DNA of 25,819 nucleotides from JBEIJQ01 sp040380145. Its GTDB lineage: Bacteria; Bacteroidota; Bacteroidia; Chitinophagales; Saprospiraceae. The notes beneath the pieces were generated by a model. That model ran no database searches and was not told the origin of the DNA. It saw only the letters and a program-made list of their open reading frames with translations. Positions within the stretch are counted from its first letter, which is position 1, and the number at the start of each line of letters is the position of its first letter. Below are positions 1 to 7,521 of this stretch, in pieces. The DNA is taken from NCBI GenBank assembly GCA_040380145.1, contig JBEIJQ010000022.1:1-25819 (forward strand), read 5' to 3'. A program made the translations under genes and the position numbers.

Positions 1-1
1 C

Positions 2-469
2 TCGATTCCCTCCATGTCGAGCCCGGAAGGCCCCTACGGACGCGAAAAAGAAGCGCTCAAAAACCTCAAAAAATGTATTCTGATGGTAGCGGGCGCCGCC
101 GTCAAGACCCAAATGGACGGCCAGATCAACCTCAAGCACGAGCAAGAGATCATCATGAACGTGGCCGATATGATGGTGGACGTATTTACCCTCGAATCCA
201 CTCTGCTGCGCGTGCAAAAGGTGTCGGAAAGCAAGTCCTCCGCCGAAATGGAGGCCTACAACGCCATCCTCCAGGTTTATCTGCAAGATGCCAACGCACG
301 GGTCCGCCATTCCGCCGAAACCGCCCTCGCTTCTTTCGCGGTCGGCGATGTGCTGGATATCCTGTTGCGCGGCGTGGCCCGCTTCACCAAATGGAAGCCC
401 GTCAATACCAAGGAATTGCGCCGCGGATTGGCCAAACGGGCCCTCGAAAGCAACCGCTACCCCATCTGA
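2..469 (+). CDS. Acyl-CoA dehydrogenase family protein, C-terminal part (5' end outside the window)
   Basis: The frame is open from the first bases of the window, so this is the 3' end of a longer gene; the ATG at 14 is probably internal. The visible ~155 residues are almost entirely helical, with the pattern ALKNLKKCILMVAGAA followed by an EQEIIMNVADMMVDVFTLES stretch. This resembles the extra C-terminal helical domain of the ~600-residue very-long-chain (VLCAD/ACAD9-like) acyl-CoA dehydrogenases common in Bacteroidota. The FAD-binding and catalytic parts would lie upstream and cannot be checked. The family oxidises acyl-CoA to trans-2-enoyl-CoA in beta-oxidation. A strong terminator follows directly, so this is the last gene of its transcript. 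A second, short-chain acyl-CoA dehydrogenase lies elsewhere in the window (15429-16619). The family call rests on the C-terminal pattern only. Confidence 0.7.
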   Translation, partial: SIPSMSSPEGPYGREKEALKNLKKCILMVAGAAVKTQMDGQINLKHEQEIIMNVADMMVDVFTLESTLLRVQKVSESKSSAEMEAYNAILQVYLQDANARVRHSAETALASFAVGDVLDILLRGVARFTKWKPVNTKELRRGLAKRALESNRYPI

Positions 470-477
470 TCTTTTTG

Positions 478-505
478 AAAACCCCTCCGAAAGCGAGGGG
501 TTTTT
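478..505 (+). terminator. Rho-independent terminator after the acyl-CoA dehydrogenase
   Basis: ACCCCTC (481-487) pairs with GAGGGGT (495-501) around a 7-nt loop. Flanking A and T runs extend the stem, and a run of five T follows. It starts 8 bases after the stop codon. Confidence 0.9.
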
Positions 506-541
506 CATGTCCATTATATTATTTTATTTACATATACTAAT

Positions 542-555
542 ATGACGAATGTCAT
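542..555. promoter_or_regulatory. Dyad ATGAC-N4-GTCAT, candidate operator
   Basis: A perfect 5+5 inverted repeat with a 4-base spacer sits immediately upstream of the -33 region of the promoter for the MBL/rhodanese gene. The half-site length and N4 spacing resemble sites of Crp/Fnr-family regulators, but the half-site is not the classical TTGAT. A chance dyad is possible. Confidence 0.3.
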
Positions 556-585
556 TTTCGGCCACTATCGACGGGAATATTTTTG
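556..585 (+). promoter_or_regulatory. Bacteroidota-type promoter for the MBL/rhodanese gene
   Basis: TATTTTTG at 578-585 matches the -7 consensus TAnnTTTG. TTTC at 556-559 is a fair -33 element, 18 bases upstream. The implied start of transcription gives a leader of about 40 bases before the ATG at 635. Confidence 0.6.
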
Positions 586-634
586 CAGGAAATAAGAGCA
601 TGTATTTTTCCCAATAAAAAAAATTGAAACCATT

Positions 635-2044
635 ATGAAAATCGAACAGATCTACACCGGTTGCTTGGCCGAAGCGGCCTACTACATCGAATCGGACGGC
701 GAGGCCGCCATCATCGACCCGCTCCGCGAAACAAAGCCCTATCTCGATCGGGCGGCGGCGGACGGAGCCATGATCAAGTATGTGTTCGAGACACATTTCC
801 ACGCCGATTTCGTTTCCGGGCACCTCGATCTGGCCAACGCGAGCGGCGCCCGGATCGTGTACGGCCCCACGGCCAAACCGGCCTTTGAGGCCGTGGTCGC
901 CCGCGACGGACAATCGTTCCAATTGGGCCGTCTGCGCATCAAGGTGCTGTACACGCCCGGCCATACGATGGAATCGTCCTCCTTTTTGTTGTACGACGAA
1001 CAGGACCGCCCCCACGCCGTTTTCACGGGCGACACGCTCTTCATCGGCGATGTGGGCCGCCCCGATCTGGCGGTCAAATCCGACCTGACCAGAGAGGATC
1101 TGGCCGGTCTTTTGTACGATTCGTTGCGCGACAAGATCATGGTGCTGCCCGACGATCTGATCGTATATCCGGGCCATGGGGCCGGATCGGCCTGCGGAAA
1201 AAAATTGGCCCGGGAGACCATCGACACCCTGGGACACCAAAAAGCCACCAACTACGCCCTGCGGGCAGATATGGGAAAAGAAGAATTCGTTCGCTCCGTG
1301 CTCGACGGGCTGGTGGAGCCCCCTCAGTATTTTCCCAAAAACGCGGTCATGAACCAATCGGGCTACCGGGCATTCGAGGAAATCAAGGCCAATGGCCTGC
1401 GCCCTCTTGCTCCGAAAGCCTTTGCCGAGGCGGCCGATGCCGCGGATGCCCTGATCTTGGACACCCGCCACGAGGCCGAATTTGCCAAAACCCACATACC
1501 GGGCTCCATTTTCATCGGCATACACGGCAGTTTCGCCCCTTGGGTCGGCGCGCTGATCACCGATCTGCAACAGCCGATCCTGATCGTGGCCCACCCCGAC
1601 AAGGTCGAAGAAGTGGTCACCCGATTGTCGCGGGTCGGTTACGACAATCCCTTGGGGTATCTCTCGGGCGGCATGGAGGCTTGGTTCGCCGAGGGGATGG
1701 AAACCGATTCCGTTTGTTCGATTTCCGCCTCGGCGTTCGCCGACATATTCCGAAGCGAGCGTCCGCCCGTGCTCGATGTGCGCAAGGAAAGCGAATTCGA
1801 GTCGCAGCACCTTGCGGGGGCGGAGAATTTTCCGCTGGACTTCATCAACCGCAACATGGGCCGGCTCGACCGGGATGCCCTCTATTTCGTCCACTGCGCG
1901 GGCGGCTATCGATCGATGATCGCCGTTTCCATCCTACAGGCCAGGGGATTCCGCCGCCTCACCAATGTGGAGGGCGGAATCAAGGCCATAGAAGCGGCCG
2001 GACTTGAACTCACGGCCTTTGCCGAACAGGCAACCGATCTTTGA
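635..2044 (+). CDS. MBL-fold persulfide dioxygenase-like protein with two rhodanese domains
   Basis: The N-terminal ~250 residues are a metallo-beta-lactamase fold of the ETHE1/persulfide dioxygenase type. Visible metal ligands are H54, H56, D58 and H63 (THFHADFVSGH), H110 in TPGHT, D133 in TGDTLF and H181 in YPGHGAGSACG. Two rhodanese domains follow, at about 265-355 and 365-455. The second has the active loop CAGGYRS with Cys421. The first has a His/Pro sequence (VAHPDKVEE) where the Cys loop should be and is probably catalytically dead. This order is a common Bacteroidota architecture of about 470 residues. The family oxidises glutathione- or other thiol-persulfides to sulfite, and the rhodanese part moves sulfane sulfur. 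The true substrate here is inferred. A thioredoxin gene follows 33 bases downstream, fitting a thiol/persulfide unit. The ATG at 635 sits behind a matching promoter. Confidence 0.88.
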   Translation: MKIEQIYTGCLAEAAYYIESDGEAAIIDPLRETKPYLDRAAADGAMIKYVFETHFHADFVSGHLDLANASGARIVYGPTAKPAFEAVVARDGQSFQLGRLRIKVLYTPGHTMESSSFLLYDEQDRPHAVFTGDTLFIGDVGRPDLAVKSDLTREDLAGLLYDSLRDKIMVLPDDLIVYPGHGAGSACGKKLARETIDTLGHQKATNYALRADMGKEEFVRSVLDGLVEPPQYFPKNAVMNQSGYRAFEEIKANGLRPLAPKAFAEAADAADALILDTRHEAEFAKTHIPGSIFIGIHGSFAPWVGALITDLQQPILIVAHPDKVEEVVTRLSRVGYDNPLGYLSGGMEAWFAEGMETDSVCSISASAFADIFRSERPPVLDVRKESEFESQHLAGAENFPLDFINRNMGRLDRDALYFVHCAGGYRSMIAVSILQARGFRRLTNVEGGIKAIEAAGLELTAFAEQATDL

Positions 2045-2077
2045 ACTTGACTTTTTTCCAAAAAAAAATTTGACCGC

Positions 2078-2371
2078 ATGACCTTCGAAGAAATCATCCA
2101 AAGCGACAAGCCCATTCTGCTGGACTTTTTTGCCACTTGGTGCGGCCCCTGCAGGGCCATGACGCCCGTTCTCGAACAAGTGGCCGGGCAAATGGGCGAC
2201 CGGGCCAAGATCCTGAAAATAGATGTGGACAAAAACCAGGCGCTGTCCGCCAAACTCGGCATCCGCGGGGTCCCCACTTTCATGATCTACAAACAGGGCC
2301 GCCGCCTGTGGTCGCAGTCGGGCATGGTCGGCAAAGCAGAATTGGTGAAGCTGCTGGAGAGTTATGCATGA
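2078..2371 (+). CDS. Thioredoxin
   Basis: A single-domain thioredoxin of 97 residues with the redox motif WCGPC at residues 21-25 and the cis-proline at P66 (GVPTF). It has no signal peptide, so it acts in the cytoplasm as a dithiol reductant. It is slightly shorter than E. coli TrxA (about 108 residues), lacking part of the N-terminal strand. It lies 33 bases after the MBL/rhodanese gene with no terminator between, so co-transcription is likely. Reduction of persulfides or protein disulfides produced by that enzyme is a reasonable but unproven link. The gap contains a T6-CC-A9 tract 9 bases before the ATG, a feature repeated before other starts in this window. Confidence 0.93.
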   Translation: MTFEEIIQSDKPILLDFFATWCGPCRAMTPVLEQVAGQMGDRAKILKIDVDKNQALSAKLGIRGVPTFMIYKQGRRLWSQSGMVGKAELVKLLESYA

Positions 2372-2443
2372 TTTTTTCCATCTTTCAAAAAAAAGACCGC
2401 CCGAAAATCGGTGCAAAGAGTTTCCGAAAATCTTGGAAAAAAG

Positions 2444-2473
2444 TTGCACGTGCGAAAGAAATACCTAATTTTG
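2444..2473 (+). promoter_or_regulatory. Promoter of the ribosomal protein L31 gene
   Basis: TTG at 2444-2446, 19 bases of spacer, then TAATTTTG at 2466-2473, an exact TAnnTTTG match. The leader to the ATG at 2517 is about 37 bases. This is one of the clearest promoters in the window. Confidence 0.8.
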
Positions 2474-2516
2474 CGCCTGCTTTCAAACAACCCATCTCCA
2501 ATCAGCAGCTTTTTTT

Positions 2517-2792
2517 ATGAAACAAGATCTCCATCCCAAGGCCTACCGCTACGTGGTGTTCAAAGACTTCTCCGCCGATGTGGCATGGCTGACCCGTTCC
2601 GCGGTGCCCACGAAAGAAACCATCGTTTGGGAAGACGGAAAGGAATATCCCTTGGCCAAACTCGAGATTTCGAGCGCATCGCATCCTTTCTTCACCGGCA
2701 AGATGAAGTTTGTGGACTCGGCCGGCCGTATCGACAAGTTCAACAAGAAGTTCGGCAAATTCGCCGAGCGTTCCGGTAAAAAAGAAGAGTGA
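2517..2792 (+). CDS. rpmE2: 50S ribosomal protein L31, type B
   Basis: A 91-residue basic protein with the L31 signatures near the start (MKQDLHPKAYRYVVFKD) and end (SHPFFTGK, then GRIDKFNKKFGKF). The protein contains no cysteine, so it is the zinc-independent type B (C-minus) form with the long internal insertion, which is normal for Bacteroidota. It is a structural protein of the large subunit at the bridge to the small subunit. It has its own promoter and is closed by a strong terminator, so it looks monocistronic. The ATG at 2517 gives the expected N-terminus. Confidence 0.97.
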   Translation: MKQDLHPKAYRYVVFKDFSADVAWLTRSAVPTKETIVWEDGKEYPLAKLEISSASHPFFTGKMKFVDSAGRIDKFNKKFGKFAERSGKKEE

Positions 2793-2820
2793 TCGGCGCG
2801 CCCTGATCATCGAAAAATCC

Positions 2821-2847
2821 AAGCCACCTTTTCGGTGGCTTTTTTTG
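2821..2847 (+). terminator. Rho-independent terminator after L31
   Basis: AAGCCACC (2821-2828) pairs perfectly with GGTGGCTT (2834-2841) around TTTTC, followed by a run of T to 2846. It lies 28 bases after the L31 stop and only 15 bases before the proposed start of the next gene. Confidence 0.92.
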
Positions 2848-2862
2848 TCTGAAAAAAAAGTC

Positions 2863-5484
2863 TTGGCGGCCAACTCCCATATCCTGCGCAACTGGGCCAT
2901 CGGCATCGGGCTGTTTTTGGCCCTGGCGGCAGCCAACCGTTATTTCGGTTGGTTGCGGATGCCGTGGTCGCGTCCGCAGGCCGTCGAACTGCTGCCCTCG
3001 GATTGCGGCTTGGCGTTCGGCACCGTGAACCCGTCCGGATTGGCGGATTCGATCGATGCACTGCCCTATCTGGAGTCGCTTCGGTCCATCGGATTTTTCG
3101 ACGATTATCTGAGCGATCTGGTGGAACTGGATTCGTTTTTCGTCCGTGCAGGTTCGTCCGCATGGTCGGAAGGCCGGTGCAGATTGATCTCCGGGCTGAT
3201 GCCCCACGGGGCGAACGAGTACCGCTGGGTACACATCGTCGAAACCCCGGAAAATATCGGGGCGGAACGCCTGGTCGCCGCTTGGCCCGGAAAAAAAAGG
3301 GAGTACGCTTACCGGAACCGCCGCGTGCACGAGCTCAGAGAAGGGGATGTCCTTCGCTTCGGGCTGGCCGAATACCGCGGGCTGTTGGTGTTCAGCCGGC
3401 AGAGCCTTTTCGTGGAGCGGGCTTTGTCACAGGGGATCGAACTGCGGTCGGGCTTTCGCTCGACATCCGGGTTCCGCGATGTTTGGAACCGTACCGGCCA
3501 AGGACAACTGACCCTTTTCCTCCAGATGGGCCAACTGGCCCGCACGATGTCGGTATTTTGTCCGCCGGAAAAAAAGGATGTCCAAGACCTGGGATCCGTT
3601 TTTTCATGGGTGGGGCTGGACCTGTTTTTTTCCTCTTCCGGCATTGCCTGCAACGGCGTGGCCACCTCGCCGGAAGGTTGGCTGACACAGAGCATTCTGC
3701 GCGGCTCTGCCTCGGAGGAGCCTCCCATGGCCGACATCCTGCCCGACAATACGGCCGTATGGCTGTACGCGGCCTTGAAGCCCTCCGCCACCCGAAACCC
3801 CAGCGAGGCTTTTAAGGCCCATGTGCGCCCCTGGATGGGCGACGAAAGGGGATATGCCATCACCGAACCGGGGTCGGCGGACATCGCTTCTTACGCATTC
3901 GTGGTGCTGAAAGCCCAAGATCCGAACGCCGCCCTGCAGGCTTTGGACGCCGCTGCCGACCAGTTCGGCGCCGAACCGCCCGTGAAACATGTCAATTACC
4001 AGCTCAGGCGCGTGCTTTCGCCCGATCTGCTCAAAGGGGTTTTCCCCGAAAGTTTGGTGCCGGTCGAAAATCCTTACTATGCCGCTGTGGGGAATTATTT
4101 GGTTTTCGCCAATTCCTTGGACGGGCTGCGCTGGTGGATAGACAAAAACACGCTGAACCTCACCCTGCGGCGCAGCGACCGATATTTGCGGATGCGCACG
4201 GCCCTGGCCGGCAAAGGACAGGGATTCTGGTATTTTTCCCCGGAACACGCCTATCATCTGCTGAAAAGATATTTCCGGCCCGAGATGGAAGCCGCCTTCG
4301 ACCAAGCCTATCCGCTGGCCAGCCAACTGGGTCCGATGGGATTTTTGTTGCAGGGGCAAGGGCAACGTTTTTCCCTGCAAGGACAAGCCGTCTATTCGGG
4401 GCGGCGGGCCACCGGCAGCAGTATTTCCTGGCGGGTGCCGCTCGGCACGCCCGCCGTCGTGGCCCCGCAGGCCTTTCGGACCGCCAAGAGCGGACGGGTG
4501 GACATTTTGGTGCAGGACGCCGACCACCGCCTGTACTGCATCGGTGCGGACGGCGTGGTGCGTTGGAACCGCTTGCTCGACAGCCGGATGTTTCCGGGCG
4601 TCCAAGCAACGGATTATTACGGAAACGGCGACCAACAGTACTACCTCAATACCCAAAAATTCATTTATCTGCTGGATTCGACGGGCAACGATGTGTTCAA
4701 GCCGCTCGAAGTGCCCGGCGAAGCCTGCACCGGTGTGCTGCTCGACAAACCCGGTGAAAAGGGCCGCTTGTTCGTGGGCTGTTCCAACGGCCAAGTGTAC
4801 GGCTACTACCCCAACGGGGCCGCCTTGGAAGGCTGGTCGCCCTACCCCGCTGCCGGTGTGTTGGCCGTTGCTCCGGCGGCCATGACCCACGACGGCAAAT
4901 CGTACATCGCCCTGCTGTCGAAAGAAGGTCGGCTGACCTTGGCCGAACGCAACGGCAAAACACGCTTTTCCAAAGAGTTAAGCCCGGCCTTTTCCGCCTA
5001 TATCGGGGTGGACGGCGAAATCGGGCGTTTGGTGGCCGCCAACGCCGAGGGTGTGGTGGAAGCGTTCAACATGACGGGGGAATCGTTCCGGCTGACGCCC
5101 AAAGCGGGCAAAAACGAAGGGGTACGCTTCCTTTTTTCCGATGTGACCGCCGACAAGCGCAAGGACTATGTGCTGCTCAGCCAGCAACACTTCGCCGTGC
5201 ACGGCTACAAGGACAAAAAATTCGTGGAATTCGGGAAAGGGAAATTTCCCAAATCCCAGACCACCGTTTTCGCGGTGGCGCCACCGGGCGGAGGGAAATC
5301 GCTGATCGGGACGGTCAACCTGCCCCAGCGCGAGGTGATGCTGCTCGACGCCGATTTCAAGCCTTTCGCGGGGTTTCCCATGCCCGGGAGCACCCGATTT
5401 GCGCTGGTGGACCTGTTCGGCGACCAGGGCATGGCGATGGTCGTGGCCGAAGGGGCCACCGTTTATGCGTGCAAACTTCGCTGA
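2863..5484 (+). CDS. Large membrane-anchored protein with propeller-like C-terminus, function unknown
   Basis: About 873 residues if started at the TTG at 2863. This start places one transmembrane segment near residues 8-26 (ILRNWAIGIGLFLALAAANR) and puts most of the protein outside the cytoplasm. No ATG precedes that segment except one at 2710 inside the L31 gene, which would prepend an unlikely 51-residue tail; the next in-frame ATG (2959) would lose the anchor. Residues ~30-530 are a mixed alpha/beta region I do not recognise, vaguely like DUF3352 proteins. From ~535 the chain shows repeated blades of the type DILVQDADHRLYCIGADG, LFVGCSNGQVYGYYPNG and LLSKEGRLTLAERNGKT, typical of PQQ/WD-like beta-propellers. 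It ends 3 bases from the convergent hutU stop. I see no promoter between the L31 terminator and the start. Coding is convincing; role and exact start are not known. Confidence 0.75.
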   Translation: MAANSHILRNWAIGIGLFLALAAANRYFGWLRMPWSRPQAVELLPSDCGLAFGTVNPSGLADSIDALPYLESLRSIGFFDDYLSDLVELDSFFVRAGSSAWSEGRCRLISGLMPHGANEYRWVHIVETPENIGAERLVAAWPGKKREYAYRNRRVHELREGDVLRFGLAEYRGLLVFSRQSLFVERALSQGIELRSGFRSTSGFRDVWNRTGQGQLTLFLQMGQLARTMSVFCPPEKKDVQDLGSVFSWVGLDLFFSSSGIACNGVATSPEGWLTQSILRGSASEEPPMADILPDNTAVWLYAALKPSATRNPSEAFKAHVRPWMGDERGYAITEPGSADIASYAFVVLKAQDPNAALQALDAAADQFGAEPPVKHVNYQLRRVLSPDLLKGVFPESLVPVENPYYAAVGNYLVFANSLDGLRWWIDKNTLNLTLRRSDRYLRMRTALAGKGQGFWYFSPEHAYHLLKRYFRPEMEAAFDQAYPLASQLGPMGFLLQGQGQRFSLQGQAVYSGRRATGSSISWRVPLGTPAVVAPQAFRTAKSGRVDILVQDADHRLYCIGADGVVRWNRLLDSRMFPGVQATDYYGNGDQQYYLNTQKFIYLLDSTGNDVFKPLEVPGEACTGVLLDKPGEKGRLFVGCSNGQVYGYYPNGAALEGWSPYPAAGVLAVAPAAMTHDGKSYIALLSKEGRLTLAERNGKTRFSKELSPAFSAYIGVDGEIGRLVAANAEGVVEAFNMTGESFRLTPKAGKNEGVRFLFSDVTADKRKDYVLLSQQHFAVHGYKDKKFVEFGKGKFPKSQTTVFAVAPPGGGKSLIGTVNLPQREVMLLDADFKPFAGFPMPGSTRFALVDLFGDQGMAMVVAEGATVYACKLR

Positions 5485-5487
5485 TGA

Positions 5488-7491
5488 TCAACCCAATGCC
5501 GCTTCGATGAGCGCGTCGTCGGCCAGATTCGGCAGGGTGACGCTGAGCAACGGGGTACGCTCCATCTCGCGGCGGATAGCGAAATCCGCTTCGCGGTTGC
5601 GGGCCCATGCGCGGCGGGCAATGCCGTTGTTGACATCCCAAAACAACATCGAGCGCAGGCGCTCGCCCGCTTCGGGCGAACCGTCGAGCACCAATCCGAA
5701 ACCGCCGTTGATCACTTCGCCCCAACCGACACCGCCGCCGTTGTGCAGCGAGATCCAAGTGGCCCCGCGAAAACCGTCGCCCACGAAATTGTGCACGGCC
5801 ATGTCGGCGGTGAAAGACGAACCGTCGTAGATGTTGGAGGTTTCGCGGTACGGCGAATCCGTGCCGGAAACATCGTGGTGGTCGCGTCCCAACACGATCG
5901 GTCCCGCGAGCCGGCCTTCGGCCAAAGCGCGGTTGAAAGCCTCGGCGATGCGGATCCGGCCCTCGCTGTCGGCGTACAAGATGCGGGCTTGGGAGCCCAC
6001 CACCAAACGGTTCTGCTCGGCGGTGCGGATCCAGTGCAGGTTGTCGGCCAGCTGTTGCCGGATTTCCGGGGGCGCTTCCCGAAGCATGGATTCCAGCACT
6101 TCGGCGGCCAATCGGTCGGTCAAGCTCAGATCTTCGGGATCCCCCGATGCGCACACCCAGCGGAAGGGGCCGAAGCCGTAATCGAAGCACAAGGGCCCCA
6201 TGATATCCTGCACATAAGAAGGATAGCGGAAAGAACCGTCCGGGCGCAGGATGTCCGCACCGGCGATGTCGCGCGCCTGTTTGAGAAAGGCGTTCCCGTA
6301 ATCGAAGAAATACATTCCCTTGGCCGACATGGCGTTGATGGCGTCCACATGGCGGCGCAGGGTTTCGGCGATGCCGGCCCGGAAAGCGTCCGGGTCGTCC
6401 GACATCAAGCGGCGGGCCTCTTCGAAAGACATGCCGACGGGATAATACCCCCCGGCGAAGGGATTGTGCAGGGAGGTCTGGTCGGAACCGAGGTCGACTT
6501 GGATGTTTTCGGCCAAAAACCGTTCCCACAGCGCGACGATGTTGCCGCAAAAGGCCAGCGAAACGGCTTCCCGGTCGGCCAGCGCTCGGCGGACACGGGC
6601 CACCAGGGCATCCAGATCGTGGAACAGTTCGTCCACCCAGCCCTGTGCGTGGCGTTTGCGGGCGGCGATCTCGTCCACTTCGGCCACCACGCCCACGAGG
6701 CCGGCGATGACGGCGGCCTTGGCCTGGGCGCCCGACATACCGCCCAGCCCCGAGGTGACGAACAGTTTTCCGCGGATGTCCGCTCCGGGACCGAACTTCA
6801 GCCGCGCTGCGTTGAGCACGGTCAGATAGGTACCGTGCACGATGCCTTGCGGACCGATGTACATGAACGAGCCGGCGGTCATCTGCCCGTACTGCGTCAC
6901 GCCGAGGGCATTGTACCTTTCCCAGTCGTCGGGCTTGGAGTGGTTGGGGATCATCATGCCATTGGTGACGACCACCCGCGGGGCGCCCGGATGCGAGGGA
7001 AAAAGCCCCAACGGATGACCGGAATACAGCACCAGCGTCTGTTCGTCGGTCATTTCGGCCAATAGGCGCATGGTGATGCGGTACTGGGCCCAATTTTGGA
7101 AGACCGCTCCGTTGCCGCCATAGGTGATCAGTTCCTGGGGGTGCTGTGCAATGGCCGGATCAAGGTTGTTGTGCAGCATCAGCATGATGGCCGCCGCCTG
7201 TCGCGACCGGCAGGGATAGTCCTCGATGCTGCCCGCCGAGATCGTGTAGTCCGGCATGAACCGGTACATGTAGATGCGACCATACCGGGCCAATTCCGCG
7301 GCAAATTCGGGAGCCAAGACCGCGTGCCACTCGGCCGGGAAATAGCGCAGGGCGTTGCGCAGGGCAAGTTTTTTTTCCGAAAGGGAAAGAATGTCCTTGC
7401 GGCGGGGCGCATGCGAAAACTGCGAATCCGGCGATTTCGGGGCCGGCAGCGCGGAGGGGATGCCCTCGGAGATGGATTGGTATTTTTTCAT
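5488..7491 (-). CDS. hutU: Urocanate hydratase (urocanase), long form
   Basis: Converts urocanate to 4-imidazolone-5-propanoate, the second step of histidine breakdown, using tightly bound NAD+. The family is recognised from the block ITYGGNGAVFQNWAQY near residue 130, then VVTNGMMIPNHS, GQMTAGSFMYIGPQGIVHGT and LGGMSGAQAKAA. In the C-terminal half it has DYGFGPFRWVCASGDPEDL and SLHNGGGVGWGEVINGGFG. At 667 residues it matches the longer form found in Bacteroidota rather than the ~555-residue proteobacterial enzyme. I chose the ATG at 7491 (MKKYQ) over the in-frame TTG four codons upstream. It lies 30 bases after accD on the same strand with no terminator between. No hutH, hutI or hutG is present in the window, so it is separated from the rest of the pathway. 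Confidence 0.95.
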   Translation of the reverse strand: MKKYQSISEGIPSALPAPKSPDSQFSHAPRRKDILSLSEKKLALRNALRYFPAEWHAVLAPEFAAELARYGRIYMYRFMPDYTISAGSIEDYPCRSRQAAAIMLMLHNNLDPAIAQHPQELITYGGNGAVFQNWAQYRITMRLLAEMTDEQTLVLYSGHPLGLFPSHPGAPRVVVTNGMMIPNHSKPDDWERYNALGVTQYGQMTAGSFMYIGPQGIVHGTYLTVLNAARLKFGPGADIRGKLFVTSGLGGMSGAQAKAAVIAGLVGVVAEVDEIAARKRHAQGWVDELFHDLDALVARVRRALADREAVSLAFCGNIVALWERFLAENIQVDLGSDQTSLHNPFAGGYYPVGMSFEEARRLMSDDPDAFRAGIAETLRRHVDAINAMSAKGMYFFDYGNAFLKQARDIAGADILRPDGSFRYPSYVQDIMGPLCFDYGFGPFRWVCASGDPEDLSLTDRLAAEVLESMLREAPPEIRQQLADNLHWIRTAEQNRLVVGSQARILYADSEGRIRIAEAFNRALAEGRLAGPIVLGRDHHDVSGTDSPYRETSNIYDGSSFTADMAVHNFVGDGFRGATWISLHNGGGVGWGEVINGGFGLVLDGSPEAGERLRSMLFWDVNNGIARRAWARNREADFAIRREMERTPLLSVTLPNLADDALIEAALG

Positions 7492-7521
7492 GTTCCGGCC
7501 CAAAAGAAAAGTGCGAAAAAA

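Noticed and set aside
524..1894. A minus-strand open frame of 456 codons opposite the MBL/rhodanese gene.
   Set aside because: The plus strand has metal-ligand and rhodanese motifs and a promoter; the antisense frame has none and runs through that promoter.
2368..2520. A 50-codon frame after thioredoxin, beginning with an ATG that overlaps the thioredoxin end.
   Set aside because: It covers the L31 promoter, is Lys-rich from A-runs and has no family resemblance. A translated peptide cannot be excluded, but I have no support for it.
5357..7093. A minus-strand open frame of 578 codons overlapping hutU in another frame.
   Set aside because: The translation is Arg/Gly/Pro-rich and repetitive, typical of an out-of-frame reading of hutU.
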